Shown piece by piece: positions 35,696-44,257 of a stretch of DNA of 64,000 nucleotides. Source of the DNA: Acetomicrobium sp. S15 = DSM 107314 (lineage in GTDB: Bacteria > Synergistota > Synergistia > Synergistales > Thermosynergistaceae); contig NZ_JADEVE010000415.1 of assembly GCF_016125955.1 (NCBI RefSeq), positions 168,311 through 232,310 of the forward strand, written 5' to 3'. The notes below the pieces were generated by a model, which did no database searches, was not told where the DNA came from, and saw only the letters and a program-made list of their open reading frames with translations. The translations under genes and the position numbers were made by a program. Position 1 is the first letter of the stretch. Each line of letters begins with the position of its first letter.

Positions 35696-36693
35696 GAGCG
35701 CAAAAAAGCGGCATCGACCTCGGGCAGCGATGGGTTTATAGCGACCCCGGAGCCGATCTCAAAACCCGCGGGGGTGGTGAGGCGCGGCATTATCGTGAGG
35801 TGCCAGTGAAGATGAGGCTCGCCCCCGCGGTATTGCGGAGAGCTGTTGATGACGAAGTTGTAATCCGGGTCGCCGAGCTTTTCTCTAAGCGAACGGAGGG
35901 CATTCTGAAGCGCCGCCGAAAGGCTCTCCTCTTCTTCCTCCGATATATCCCCGAAGTCTGCCTGGTGCGCCTTGGGCATTATCCACGTTTCGAACGGCAC
36001 TTCTGCCGAGAAGGGCACAAAAGTGAGAAAGTGGTCATTCTCGGCTACGAGGCGACGCCCGTCGCTTGTTTCTTGCTTTGCGATGTCGCAATACAAGCAC
36101 CTGCCCCATGTGTCGTAATATCGTTGGGCGATGACCTCCCGCAGGCGGACGTGTTGCGGGACGAAGCTGGTCACGATTATCTGCGAATGTGGATGGATCA
36201 GCGAGGTGCCGGCGGTGGGACCGTGGTTCCGAAAGAGGATGATCATCATATTTTTATGAAAGCTCCTGAGGTGCCTGTAGCGGCTGGAATAGGTTTTTAC
36301 CACTGCGAGCGCTTCTTGCGGTGACATGGCAGCTATATCTATATCGTGACGAGGGCTTTCTATTATCACCTCATGCTCCCCGTGTCCTTCCATGTAAAGG
36401 TATATCCCGTCGCTTTTCCTCTCGGGGTTTCCGTCGACGGTGAGGGCCGGGAATTTGTTGGGCACCACCCTGGTTTTCCAGCCCGGAGGATCGTCGGAGG
36501 GCATTTGATAAAGGATGCCGAGCAGGGCTTTTTCGTTGCCAGGACAAAAAGGGCAATTTTGATCGTGCGAGGGAAGGGCGCGCCTCTCTCTGTCTTCCTT
36601 TGCAAAATCACGAGGGCGATGTCCTCGAGATGGGGCGTATATGACCCACCTTCCGGTAGTTATATTACGTCGCAAGGTACTTTTATCCGACAC
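35692..36693 (-). CDS. galT: Galactose-1-phosphate uridylyltransferase-like protein (HIT superfamily)
   Basis: This 333-residue protein shows NCPFCPGNE (Zn ligands), the active-site HPHSQ motif ([12 protein letters not shown]) and the C-terminal [10 protein letters not shown]. These fit GalT, which swaps UMP between UDP-glucose and galactose-1-phosphate; related enzymes use ADP-sugars. The start is GTG at 36691-36693 with AAAGGGGTG upstream. No galK or galE is beside it, so the exact sugar is not certain. It lies 23 bases downstream of the RpiR regulator gene on the same strand and may share its transcript. Confidence 0.8.
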   Translation of the reverse strand: MSDKSTLRRNITTGRWVIYAPSRGHRPRDFAKEDRERRALPSHDQNCPFCPGNEKALLGILYQMPSDDPPGWKTRVVPNKFPALTVDGNPERKSDGIYLYMEGHGEHEVIIESPRHDIDIAAMSPQEALAVVKTYSSRYRHLRSFHKNMMIILFRNHGPTAGTSLIHPHSQIIVTSFVPQHVRLREVIAQRYYDTWGRCLYCDIAKQETSDGRRLVAENDHFLTFVPFSAEVPFETWIMPKAHQADFGDISEEEEESLSAALQNALRSLREKLGDPDYNFVINSSPQYRGGEPHLHWHLTIMPRLTTPAGFEIGSGVAINPSLPEVDAAFLRS

Positions 36694-36716
36694 AGATTAC
36701 ACCCCTTTGATCGATA

Positions 36717-37583
36717 TCAATATTTGAGGCCGAAGACCGGGTGGAATATGCGCCGGTCGTGCAGATATTGGGCTTGTTCCTCCAGCGCCTTGCGCGCGCT
36801 ATCGCCCAAATTGGTGGCCAGCACCGATGTCAAGACGTGCACCAAAAAGAGCGGGCTCAATATACTGCTCCCGAAGGTGGGGCTCGCCGCGGTCACGAAA
36901 AACGAGAGTGAAGCATGACGGCAGACCGGCGCCGCTGGGCTGTCCGTGATGGTTACCACGACGGCGCCTTGAACGGCAGACCGTTCCGTCACTTCCGTTA
37001 CCTCTGCCACATAGCTGGGCAGCTCGCAGACGATCAACATGTCATCTTTTCTTATAGCGCGGGTTTGTTCCGTGAGGCTCAAAGAGCCGCGCTTCATGAG
37101 AGTGCCGTTCAGCCCCATCACCCGTAACCGCATGTGGAGCGACTCGGCTACGAGGGAAGATATGCCCCAGCCGAGGCAGTATATCGTAGTCGCTTTGGGG
37201 ACGAGTTCTATGAATCGGGAGATTTTTTCTTCAGTGAGGAGTCGCCACGTGTCGTCCAGGTTGGCGTGCTCTATTTGCAGGATCTTTTCGGGGAGGGTCT
37301 CTTTGCTTTCGATCACCTTGGCCAGCATTGCAGCGGGGTTTACCTGTTCCAGTATTGCCTCCTGCAGTGCCAGCTTGAGCTCCGTATATCCCTTGAAGCC
37401 GAGCATCCTGGCTACGCGCACCAGCTGCGCCTTCGAGACCTGGAGCTCCTGAGCGACCTCGGCTATCGACTGGAAGGCCGCCTCCCTCATATGAGAGAGC
37501 AGGTACTCCACTACGCGCCGCGCCTTGTTGGGCATCGTTTCCATCTTTTCCTGAAACAAGGTCTGGAGCTGAGAGCTGTCCAT
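36717..37583 (-). CDS. RpiR-family transcriptional regulator (HTH + SIS)
   Basis: This 288-residue regulator has an N-terminal RpiR helix-turn-helix (NKARRVVEYLLSHMREAAFQ, then IAEVAQELQVSKAQLVRVAR) and a SIS domain from about residue 120 (YCLGWGISSLVAESL, RKDDMLIVCELPSY). SIS domains bind phosphosugars, which fits the neighbouring galT-like gene. The ATG at 37583 has GGAGG 5 bases upstream; an earlier GTG at 37589 overlaps that signal. It probably regulates itself through the palindrome at 37602-37631. Confidence 0.9.
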   Translation of the reverse strand: MDSSQLQTLFQEKMETMPNKARRVVEYLLSHMREAAFQSIAEVAQELQVSKAQLVRVARMLGFKGYTELKLALQEAILEQVNPAAMLAKVIESKETLPEKILQIEHANLDDTWRLLTEEKISRFIELVPKATTIYCLGWGISSLVAESLHMRLRVMGLNGTLMKRGSLSLTEQTRAIRKDDMLIVCELPSYVAEVTEVTERSAVQGAVVVTITDSPAAPVCRHASLSFFVTAASPTFGSSILSPLFLVHVLTSVLATNLGDSARKALEEQAQYLHDRRIFHPVFGLKY

Positions 37584-37601
37584 GGTCACCTCCGCCTATT
37601 T

Positions 37602-37631
37602 TGTAAACCGTTGCCTTACGGCAAGTTTACA
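37602..37631. promoter_or_regulatory. Palindromic operator upstream of the RpiR gene
   Basis: TGTAAAC (37602-37608) and GTTTACA (37625-37631) are inverted arms around an inner palindrome TTGCC-TTAC-GGCAA. The right arm overlaps the -10 box of the RpiR promoter, which suits repression. That RpiR itself binds here is inferred from position. Confidence 0.6.
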
Positions 37632-37652
37632 TATAGCACTATAACCTGTCAA
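37624..37652 (-). promoter_or_regulatory. Promoter of the rpiR-galT-like unit
   Basis: On the minus strand TTGACA (37647-37652) and TAAACT (37624-37629) are 17 bases apart. The -10 box lies inside the nested palindrome described above. Confidence 0.7.
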
Positions 37653-37745
37653 CTATTTCGAGGAATCTATCGGAAATTTACCGCTCTTTCTACGGTCTTC
37701 ACATAGGCAATTGGTATTAGCATCGCCTGCGGCCATGTATGTGGC

Positions 37746-38387
37746 TTATTTTGCAAGCCTTACACCCAACTCGAAGGCCCTCTCGCAGTCTTTTGGGAAT
37801 ACTTCCTCGTGGCGCTTCCTTTTTGCTTTTTCGTCAAATTTTCTTGCGGCATATTTGGAATAGTCGTCAAATTGCAGTGTATCATAACACATTAGCGATT
37901 CGCACGGGCCGAAAAATCTCTCAAGGAGAGCCTCGTTATTTTTAAACATCCTCTCATAGCCCATCTCTTTTGCGAGCTCTTCCGTCAGGTTCATAGTGTA
38001 AATCCAGGCAGTGCGAACTTTTTTAGGCAGCGCGCTTAATATATCTGGTTCATATATCGGTTTAGAAAAAAAGAGCCGTTCCAGGAAAGACCTCATCTCT
38101 CCCGTAACATCGCCAAAATAGACAGGAGATCCCAAGATAAGAGCATTCGCCTCATTTATTTCGTTTAAAACAGGAGCAAGGTCGTCTTTTACAGCGCACC
38201 TTCCAAAACTTTCGCCCCCTTTTAGTTTGCATGCAAAACAGCTTATGCAGCCTTTGTAGTTGAGGTCGTAAAGGTGGACCATTTTCGTTTCAGCACCCGA
38301 TGAGGCGGCTCCTTTAAGGGCATGTTCAAGCAAGGTAGCAGTGTTCCACTTTTTCCTCGGACTTCCGTTAATCGCGATGACTTTCAC
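37746..38387 (-). CDS. Flavodoxin-fold NAD(P)H-dependent FMN reductase / iron-sulfur flavoprotein
   Basis: This 213-residue protein starts KVIAINGSPRKKWNTATLL, the FMN phosphate loop of the NADPH-dependent FMN reductase family, followed by LNYKGCISCFACKLKG and a further Cys (GRCAVKDD). The Cys pattern resembles iron-sulfur flavoproteins of anaerobes. LILGSPVYFGDVTGEMRSFL is the second FMN loop. It may serve electron transfer or detoxification. It stands alone. Confidence 0.85.
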   Translation of the reverse strand: MKVIAINGSPRKKWNTATLLEHALKGAASSGAETKMVHLYDLNYKGCISCFACKLKGGESFGRCAVKDDLAPVLNEINEANALILGSPVYFGDVTGEMRSFLERLFFSKPIYEPDILSALPKKVRTAWIYTMNLTEELAKEMGYERMFKNNEALLERFFGPCESLMCYDTLQFDDYSKYAARKFDEKAKRKRHEEVFPKDCERAFELGVRLAK

Positions 38388-38566
38388 TTATACGGCACCT
38401 CCTTGTTTGATTACCCAAAGAATATAAAACCTTCCCATTTTTGGCGCAAGAGCAATCATGGGCGACATCGATTGCAATGTCGTCAAGGAGGTAGAGAGAT
38501 AAAAAGCACTTGTCAGACAACAAGCATCTAATTATAGACATCCAAGAAATTTTAACTGATAATTTC

Positions 38567-38599
38567 TGTAGGTGGTGGCATATATAACCACCACCTACA
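38567..38599. terminator. Hairpin downstream of the cyclase gene
   Basis: TGTAGGTGGTGG and CCACCACCTACA form a perfect 12-base stem with a 9-base loop, 15 bases past the cyclase stop. The CTTTT run is on the plus strand, so on the minus strand the U-run is weak. Confidence 0.6.
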
Positions 38600-38613
38600 C
38601 TTTTATAACAGTG

Positions 38614-40329
38614 TTATGGTAAAATAGCTATAGCTCTGCCGTTAGCTCCCTTTCCTCCTTCCTCTTTCAATGGTCCAAAGATGAAGAAGGCACCCTTAGG
38701 CGGTAGGTCACCGAGATTCGTCAAAAACTCTACATAGTTTATCCCTCTGCTTAGCCCGGCCCAGTGTGTTTGTATCGCTTCTTTGCTGGTTACAGCGCCC
38801 ATACTTGGAGCATCTATGCCAACGCACTTAACGCCTTTCTCGGCTAAGTAGATCATCGCTTCAGCGGTAGGAGCAGGCCATCCCTCCGACTTCCCGTTCA
38901 AAGGATCGGCTGCGCATTTGTCACCATAGGGGAAGGGTAGATAATATCGATCATCATGCCCGGTCTTAAAGAGCACGACCTCTCCCTTTTCTATTGGGCC
39001 ATATAACTCCTCGTGTCTTTTGATTTGATCTACCGTTATTGCGGGGCTCTTGGGCCACTCTGAGGGTTTTGTCGTCCCTATCAAGTCGGTGACATCTATA
39101 ATCCTGGCTGGTCCCATCATTTCCTCTACGGGCACATCTGCTGCATAAACCGAGCTCGTAGGACGAGGCCCATACTTGGCGTTGTAATCAGCCAACACGC
39201 CTTTCACAAAATCATTATAAGCGTTGTCATCAAAGCCTGGGTCAGGCAGAAAATGTGTAGGTGAATCGAAGTGCGTACCAGTGTGAGCGTCAAATATGTG
39301 TGCTCTGGTCAAATATGGACCACGGAAGCCTGTCCAATCATTGAACGGCGCCACCATATAAATGTATGAGTAATCGCCGACTCCTGCACCTGGCCACCAG
39401 CAAGGGAGGTCTGGGGCAAGCGTGACCGAAAGATCCGCTATCTTGGCTTTTTTGGCAGAGTCATTGAGCGATGCTGATAGCTCCTTGTCCACGATAGCTA
39501 CAGCTCTGCCCGGACCACCGCTTGAGCCCTCCGTTTTTACTGGAAGAAAGGCAAAGAAGGAACCATTGGGGACACTTCCCACTCCGCTCAATAGTTCGGT
39601 AAATATCATGCCTCCTCCAAGGCCTTCCCAATGGACAGCCGCTGCCCGCGAGTCGCTGTGGCCCATGGATGCACCGTCCGTTGCCACGTGCTTTACGCCC
39701 TTTGAAAGAAGGTATTTAATGCATTCAATGGAGGGGGAGGGCCACCCAGGAGCTTTGCCCGCTAAGGGGTCAGCGACCAACCTTCTGCCCTCAGGCAGCG
39801 GTTTGTAATACTTATCGCTATACCCAGAATAAAATATCACTACGTCGCCTTCACCGAGAGGGCGATGCTCTTTCTCCCACTTTTCCACCATGTCTGGGGT
39901 GATTTCAGGACTATACCCGGGAGAAGCATTGTCCAATATGCTGGTTACATCTATTACACATGCCTCACCGACAAACTGCCAAATCGGAATCTTTTCACCT
40001 GTGACTACGCCATACGCTGTAGCATGGGGCAATCCACTGGCTGGTGGCGGTACAAAATGAGGCGCCGCGTCAAAGTGCGTGCCCGTATGTTCGTCTATTA
40101 TCGTCACATGTGTCCTGAAAGCTCCTGGACCGATTACTCGATAATCGTATCGTACATACTCAGCATGACCAGGCCACCAGCATGGATGTTGTTGCGAGAG
40201 TAGCACACTCAAGTCTAAAGCGTCACCTTTATTAACAGCCTTATATTCTGCATCTGCAAGCGTAGCTATACCCACAATTAAGCTCATAATAGCTACCAGG
40301 ACCACTATATATCTGCGCCTTTTGGACAT
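38614..40329 (-). CDS. Exported tandem cyclase-family protein (kynurenine formamidase-like, two domains)
   Basis: This 571-residue protein has a signal peptide (residues 1-27, ending LADA) and two copies of the cyclase fold (PF04199). Each copy carries the metal motif: HTGTHFDAAPHF (81-92) and HTGTHFDSPTHF (349-360). Each also repeats PCWWPG and a KYLLSKGVKHVATDGASMG- or YLAEKGVKCVGIDAPSMG-type segment. The family hydrolyses formamides, amides or cyclic bonds using a metal. The first copy has Ala for the usual Pro. ATG 40329 is supported by AAAGGGGGTG and the signal peptide. Its substrate is unknown; the nearby symporter and creatininase suggest scavenging of an amide. Confidence 0.8.
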   Translation of the reverse strand: MSKRRRYIVVLVAIMSLIVGIATLADAEYKAVNKGDALDLSVLLSQQHPCWWPGHAEYVRYDYRVIGPGAFRTHVTIIDEHTGTHFDAAPHFVPPPASGLPHATAYGVVTGEKIPIWQFVGEACVIDVTSILDNASPGYSPEITPDMVEKWEKEHRPLGEGDVVIFYSGYSDKYYKPLPEGRRLVADPLAGKAPGWPSPSIECIKYLLSKGVKHVATDGASMGHSDSRAAAVHWEGLGGGMIFTELLSGVGSVPNGSFFAFLPVKTEGSSGGPGRAVAIVDKELSASLNDSAKKAKIADLSVTLAPDLPCWWPGAGVGDYSYIYMVAPFNDWTGFRGPYLTRAHIFDAHTGTHFDSPTHFLPDPGFDDNAYNDFVKGVLADYNAKYGPRPTSSVYAADVPVEEMMGPARIIDVTDLIGTTKPSEWPKSPAITVDQIKRHEELYGPIEKGEVVLFKTGHDDRYYLPFPYGDKCAADPLNGKSEGWPAPTAEAMIYLAEKGVKCVGIDAPSMGAVTSKEAIQTHWAGLSRGINYVEFLTNLGDLPPKGAFFIFGPLKEEGGKGANGRAIAILP

Positions 40330-41263
40330 TACCCTACACCCCCTTTTGAGGTTTTCCATAAAATTAGCACACAAACAACTCATAGTAGTTGAAGCATAAA
40401 GTTACGTAAACAACATGCTTCAGTGCTGACACAAAGACATTCTATGTATTGTCGTTTTTCTGAGGATTAATGAACTTATCGGTTGAGCTCTGCTGAAAGG
40501 GAAGATAGAACTTAAAAAATTAGGCTGCCTAAAAAGCTTTTTCGCAAAAAATTGCTTGCTGGTCATCAACCACCTCCGTGACCTCGGCTATTGCCTTCGT
40601 GAAGGATATCCCCCCTTTTTTAAGCGACTTTTATCCAGTTTCTGAGAGTGGCTGCGCAAGAGCCTTTGTTAAAGTTAACCCTTTCAAGATGCCTTGGCCA
40701 AAACCGTAATGAAACGAGGTTATAAATCTTCTACTTGCAGTCATACCCTGAAGACTGTTATCAAAGCTATTATTTTCTTAGGACGTTGCGTAACGATAAA
40801 GCCGTGGTTGTATTTTAGCTCTTCATCTAAACTGCAAGGAATTGAGGCACATGTGGCTCAGAGTGTCAAGTCAAGTTTATGTGGCAATTCAGGCTTTTGC
40901 CGGCGTTTTGGACGGGAAATTGGCTATTATCTTTCGTTTGCTTGAGATTGCTCGAGTTCCCTCCCTTTCTCTACGAATCAATTCCGGTAGCGTGCATGCG
41001 AATCTACATAATAAATAAAATCGAGCCGTGTGTTCATCAAAAGTTTGACTGGCGAAGACTCAGCCTCGCGCTCAAAGTACGCGTTGAACGCGAGGCTGAG
41101 CTACCTATTTAAAGTCTCGGCAGACCCAGTGTATTGAGGGCATCATTATGCGCACTCTCAGTATGCGAGGCCTGCCATAGCGGCGTTCGCCATAAAACCT
41201 CTGTAAGCTTCGAGTCTCCCACGCTGTGCGGCGTCGGTTCGAATCGACCAGGTTCGCCGGGCT
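40330..41263. other. 934-base gap without a supported gene
   Basis: The gap between the cyclase and the SSS symporter, both on the minus strand, contains only short open frames without ribosome binding sites or family likeness. One (40694-40945) encodes 83 residues with no recognised motif. The perfect inverted repeat at 41059-41100 is the only clear structure. It could be a decayed gene or a long untranslated region. Confidence 0.5.
41059..41100. repeat. 12-base perfect inverted repeat
   Basis: CTCAGCCTCGCG and CGCGAGGCTGAG are perfect arms with an 18-base loop; three to four inner base pairs can extend it with one mismatch. There is no T-run, so it is not a typical terminator. It lies 160 bases past the symporter stop. 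Confidence 0.75.
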
Positions 41264-42748
41264 TTATTCGACAAACAACGCCTTTAGTTCTTTAACTGTC
41301 GCCTTGACCGAGGCTTCACCTTTAAATATTAACGAAAGACCGACGAAGAGTGCCGTTGACCCGAGTAATCCCCATAACCCCGATAGTATTCCGAGCGGGT
41401 TTGGCAGTATAAAAGTGGTAAATAGCACGATAAGCTCGCCCACTATCACAGCGATTAAGGCGGCTTTGGCGTTGGACTTCTCCCAAAATAGCGGCAAGAA
41501 AATCACCGGGGCCATTGCGGCGGTCCCGCTATTGGTCATCTGCAGTATGTTCAAGAATAAGCCTGGCTTTTGAAAGGCTATCCAGGCGCAAATGACGCCA
41601 AATATCAATACAAAGGCGCGATCTACGTGGTATAGATGCCGCTCGTCTGCGTCGCGTTTGAAATAAGGCTTGTAAACGTCAACAGTGAAAACGCTGCTGG
41701 CTGCGTGAAGTTGTGAATCTGCCGTAGATAAGGCTGCTGCCATTGCACCGGCTATAGCGAAAGCCGCCAATGCGAAAGGTGTATATCGCAGCAGCAGCTC
41801 GGGGAAAAGCATATCCGGATTTGTAGTGCTTGGATAAACTAATTTAGCGACTATCCCCACCGCAGGCACAAAAATATAGAGGAACGTAAGATAGAGAGAG
41901 GAAAAGACCGCTGACCACTTGAGCACATGTAAGGATTTTCCGGCGAAATAGCGAATGAATATGTGTGGCATCGCTATCATTCCTATCGTGATGGTAGCCC
42001 ACTGGGACACCCAAAAGCGGTAAGTGTATGCCCCCTTTAAACCAGGGAGCGAGAATGCGTCTGGCGCAATTTTTACTCCTTCTGCGAACGTGTTGAGTAT
42101 GCTGCCGAAGGCAGAAGAAACCACCATATACCCGCCTAACCACATTGCAACGAGCATGAAAATGCCTTGGACAGTGTCGGTCCAGGCTACGCCGCGCATG
42201 CCCCCGAGCCAAGTGATAAAGACCATTAAAAAGATAAATATTATGAGCCCTTGGGTAAAGCCTATGCGCCCATCGCTTACAATTTGAAACAGATAAGATA
42301 TTCCTAAAGCCTGCATGGCAGTGTAGGGAATGACGAATACTATAGAAATTACGGCGACCAAAAGACCCAATATCTTAGCGCTTGCGCCTCCGCTTTCGTA
42401 TACTCCGGCGGTGAACTGCCCGATAGAAAGATACCCGCGCTTTCTGCCCAGCGCCCAAACCCTTTTGCCAAGTATCCAAAGAAAAATGCCGGGCATTACC
42501 GTCCAGTGTATGTTGTTCCACCAGCCGATTCCATGGGTATATATAGCCCCGGTTGTACCCATAAAGGCGTAAGAACTGTGATAGGTAGCGCTGTATGTCA
42601 AAAACAGTGTCAAAAGCCCGAGAGCGCCGCCCGTTGTTGCGTAGTCAGTCACAGAGAGGCGCCTGTATTTTGTGCTTAGCCAAGTAACCGCTATCATTAC
42701 AACGACCCAAAGAAAAAGTATTGCCGTGCCAATTATCCACCTTTCCAT
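41264..42748 (-). CDS. SSS-family sodium:solute symporter
   Basis: This 494-residue membrane protein has about 13 hydrophobic segments. Family marks are RRLSVTDYATTGGALG after helix 1, YAFMGTTGAIY, IAGAMAAALSTADSQLHAASSVFTVDVYKP and FWEKSNAKAALIA. It imports an organic solute with sodium. ATG 42748 has AGAAGG 8 bases upstream. It lies 21 bases after a small membrane protein gene and further downstream of a creatininase-family gene on the same strand, suggesting one operon. The substrate is probably a small carboxylate or amide. Confidence 0.88.
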   Translation of the reverse strand: MERWIIGTAILFLWVVVMIAVTWLSTKYRRLSVTDYATTGGALGLLTLFLTYSATYHSSYAFMGTTGAIYTHGIGWWNNIHWTVMPGIFLWILGKRVWALGRKRGYLSIGQFTAGVYESGGASAKILGLLVAVISIVFVIPYTAMQALGISYLFQIVSDGRIGFTQGLIIFIFLMVFITWLGGMRGVAWTDTVQGIFMLVAMWLGGYMVVSSAFGSILNTFAEGVKIAPDAFSLPGLKGAYTYRFWVSQWATITIGMIAMPHIFIRYFAGKSLHVLKWSAVFSSLYLTFLYIFVPAVGIVAKLVYPSTTNPDMLFPELLLRYTPFALAAFAIAGAMAAALSTADSQLHAASSVFTVDVYKPYFKRDADERHLYHVDRAFVLIFGVICAWIAFQKPGLFLNILQMTNSGTAAMAPVIFLPLFWEKSNAKAALIAVIVGELIVLFTTFILPNPLGILSGLWGLLGSTALFVGLSLIFKGEASVKATVKELKALFVE

Positions 42749-42769
42749 ATCGATCACCTTCTTTGCGGT

Positions 42770-42982
42770 TTATAGCTGCAATGGCTTCTCTTTTGATACT
42801 GCGTAAACAAATACGACGATCACGGCTGTCCATACGGCAGTGAGATATACCCATAAAGTTGGCCACCCGAAGATCAAGGGCTTAGCTTTGCAAATGGCGT
42901 TGACCCAAATTAATATCGGCGGGTTAGAAAGCAATATAGCTGCTATCATGGCCAATATTAAAAACTTTTCTCCCTTGCTCAT
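42770..42982 (-). CDS. Small membrane protein, partner of the SSS symporter (DUF3311-like)
   Basis: This 70-residue protein has two predicted membrane helices and the family-like central FGWPTLWVYLTAVWTAVIVV. Small proteins of the DUF3311 type often precede SSS symporters and are thought to be accessory subunits. AAGGGGGT lies 7 bases before the ATG. It sits between the creatininase and symporter genes. A second such pair lies at 57000-58666. Confidence 0.7.
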   Translation of the reverse strand: MSKGEKFLILAMIAAILLSNPPILIWVNAICKAKPLIFGWPTLWVYLTAVWTAVIVVFVYAVSKEKPLQL

Positions 42983-42994
42983 TCGATTACCCCC

Positions 42995-43759
42995 TTAAAA
43001 TTCTTTTAATACCATTACCAATCTATTTACTAAATGTTCATGATAGAGTTTCCCTTTTTCTGCGGAAGCCTGAGAAGGTCTTCCAGAGATGGCATCACCA
43101 GTAGCTTCGACCAACCTTTTTTGATCTTCTAAGGTGCTTGGAACATAGCACAACGTGTCGCGCGCATCGGCAGGGTCTATGTAATATAGATTTTTTTCCG
43201 GCGGGACGTGGTCGTGAGCAATTTTGTCTTTTTTTATAAGTTCAGGTTTTTTGTAAAGCATGTGCGATATCTCGATTTCTTCGGCGTGGCCGACTTTGCC
43301 GAAGCCGAGATTTTTCGCAACTTCCTTGCTCATGTAGGCGGGATCGAAAATTGCCACTTTCACCTTGAGCTCTTCTTGCGCTTGAGAGGCTGCTATCTGC
43401 ATCCAAGGAATGTTTACTATCCTATGCCCGTTTATCACGACGAATTTACGAAAGCCATGAGCGTGCAATGACCGAATCACATCGAACAAGAGCTCCGATA
43501 ATACCGCCGGCCTAATCGTAATGGTGCCAGGCAAAACCATGTGGTGCGGACTCCATCCGAACCACAGCGGAGGAGTTACCAAAACGCCGGTCTTGCTTGC
43601 CGCGTCCTCAGCTAAGGATAAAGCGACGATGGTATCGGTCCCTAAGGGCGCAAATGCGCCATGTTGTTCGGTGCTACCGACGGGAATCATGATTCGTTCG
43701 TCGTGCGAGAGATATTCCTTAACGTCTTCCCACGTCATTTCTTGCAGTTTCGTCGTCAT
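42995..43759 (-). CDS. Creatininase-family amidohydrolase
   Basis: This 254-residue protein has the metal-binding start IMIPVGSTEQHGAFAPLGTD and a Glu-containing HAEEIEIS motif. The usual NGHGGN is NGHRIVN here, a change next to a metal ligand. The family hydrolyses creatinine and other cyclic amides, or takes part in cofactor maturation. AGGAGG precedes the ATG. It is the first gene of the transport operon, so its substrate may be the symporter cargo. Confidence 0.82.
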   Translation of the reverse strand: MTTKLQEMTWEDVKEYLSHDERIMIPVGSTEQHGAFAPLGTDTIVALSLAEDAASKTGVLVTPPLWFGWSPHHMVLPGTITIRPAVLSELLFDVIRSLHAHGFRKFVVINGHRIVNIPWMQIAASQAQEELKVKVAIFDPAYMSKEVAKNLGFGKVGHAEEIEISHMLYKKPELIKKDKIAHDHVPPEKNLYYIDPADARDTLCYVPSTLEDQKRLVEATGDAISGRPSQASAEKGKLYHEHLVNRLVMVLKEF

Positions 43760-44257
43760 TCCTCTTCCTCCTTGAAGGGTATTGTATTGTTAAAGTGTAT
43801 GTGGCGATCGCGCTCCCCTCCAGCTACTTGCCGCATCCTGTCTCACGTTTACCTGGAGGGAAAGCGAGCAAAACAGCTTCTCTGCTTAAGGAAAGATACC
43901 GCAAAAGGCGAGAAAGAGCAAACGATAAAGTAGCGGTGTCAAGGTGACACAAGAACATATACATTGCAATGGCGATAAGTGTAACCATAAGGATTATGAG
44001 TCAATCGAGGACGGGGCGACTTCAGAAGCCAGGAGCGCTTTCTCTTTCGTGGATGAGCGTCCAGGCTACCTCACCATACTGAGGCTGGGGAAGGTAACGC
44101 CCATGTATGACTGTCTTAAAGGCATTTGTTATGGCGGCTTTCATGCATGAATGAGCTCAAAGTGGCTTAAAAAGGCATCACGACCAAGTGTTTTGAGGTG
44201 GCCCCTGAAAATCCTACAAAAAGTTTACACGATAAAGCCGGGGAATAACTGAAAAAT
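43760..44257. other. 498-base gap without a supported gene
   Basis: The divergent-free gap between the creatininase gene and the EamA gene (both minus) holds one short open frame (43944-44150) lacking a ribosome binding site. A small palindrome GTGTCA-AGG-TGACAC at 43936-43950 overlaps a minus-strand TTGACA, a possible -35 site. Nothing else was recognised. Confidence 0.45.

Noticed and set aside
40694..40945. 83-codon open frame in the 934-base gap
   Set aside because: No start signal and no family likeness; kept as unexplained gap sequence.
41232..41249. tRNA T-arm-like segment (GGTTCGAATC)
   Set aside because: The flanking bases do not form acceptor, D or anticodon stems, so no tRNA is supported.
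43944..44150. 68-codon open frame in the gap before the EamA gene
   Set aside because: No ribosome binding site, no recognised motif, and its composition looks like non-coding sequence.
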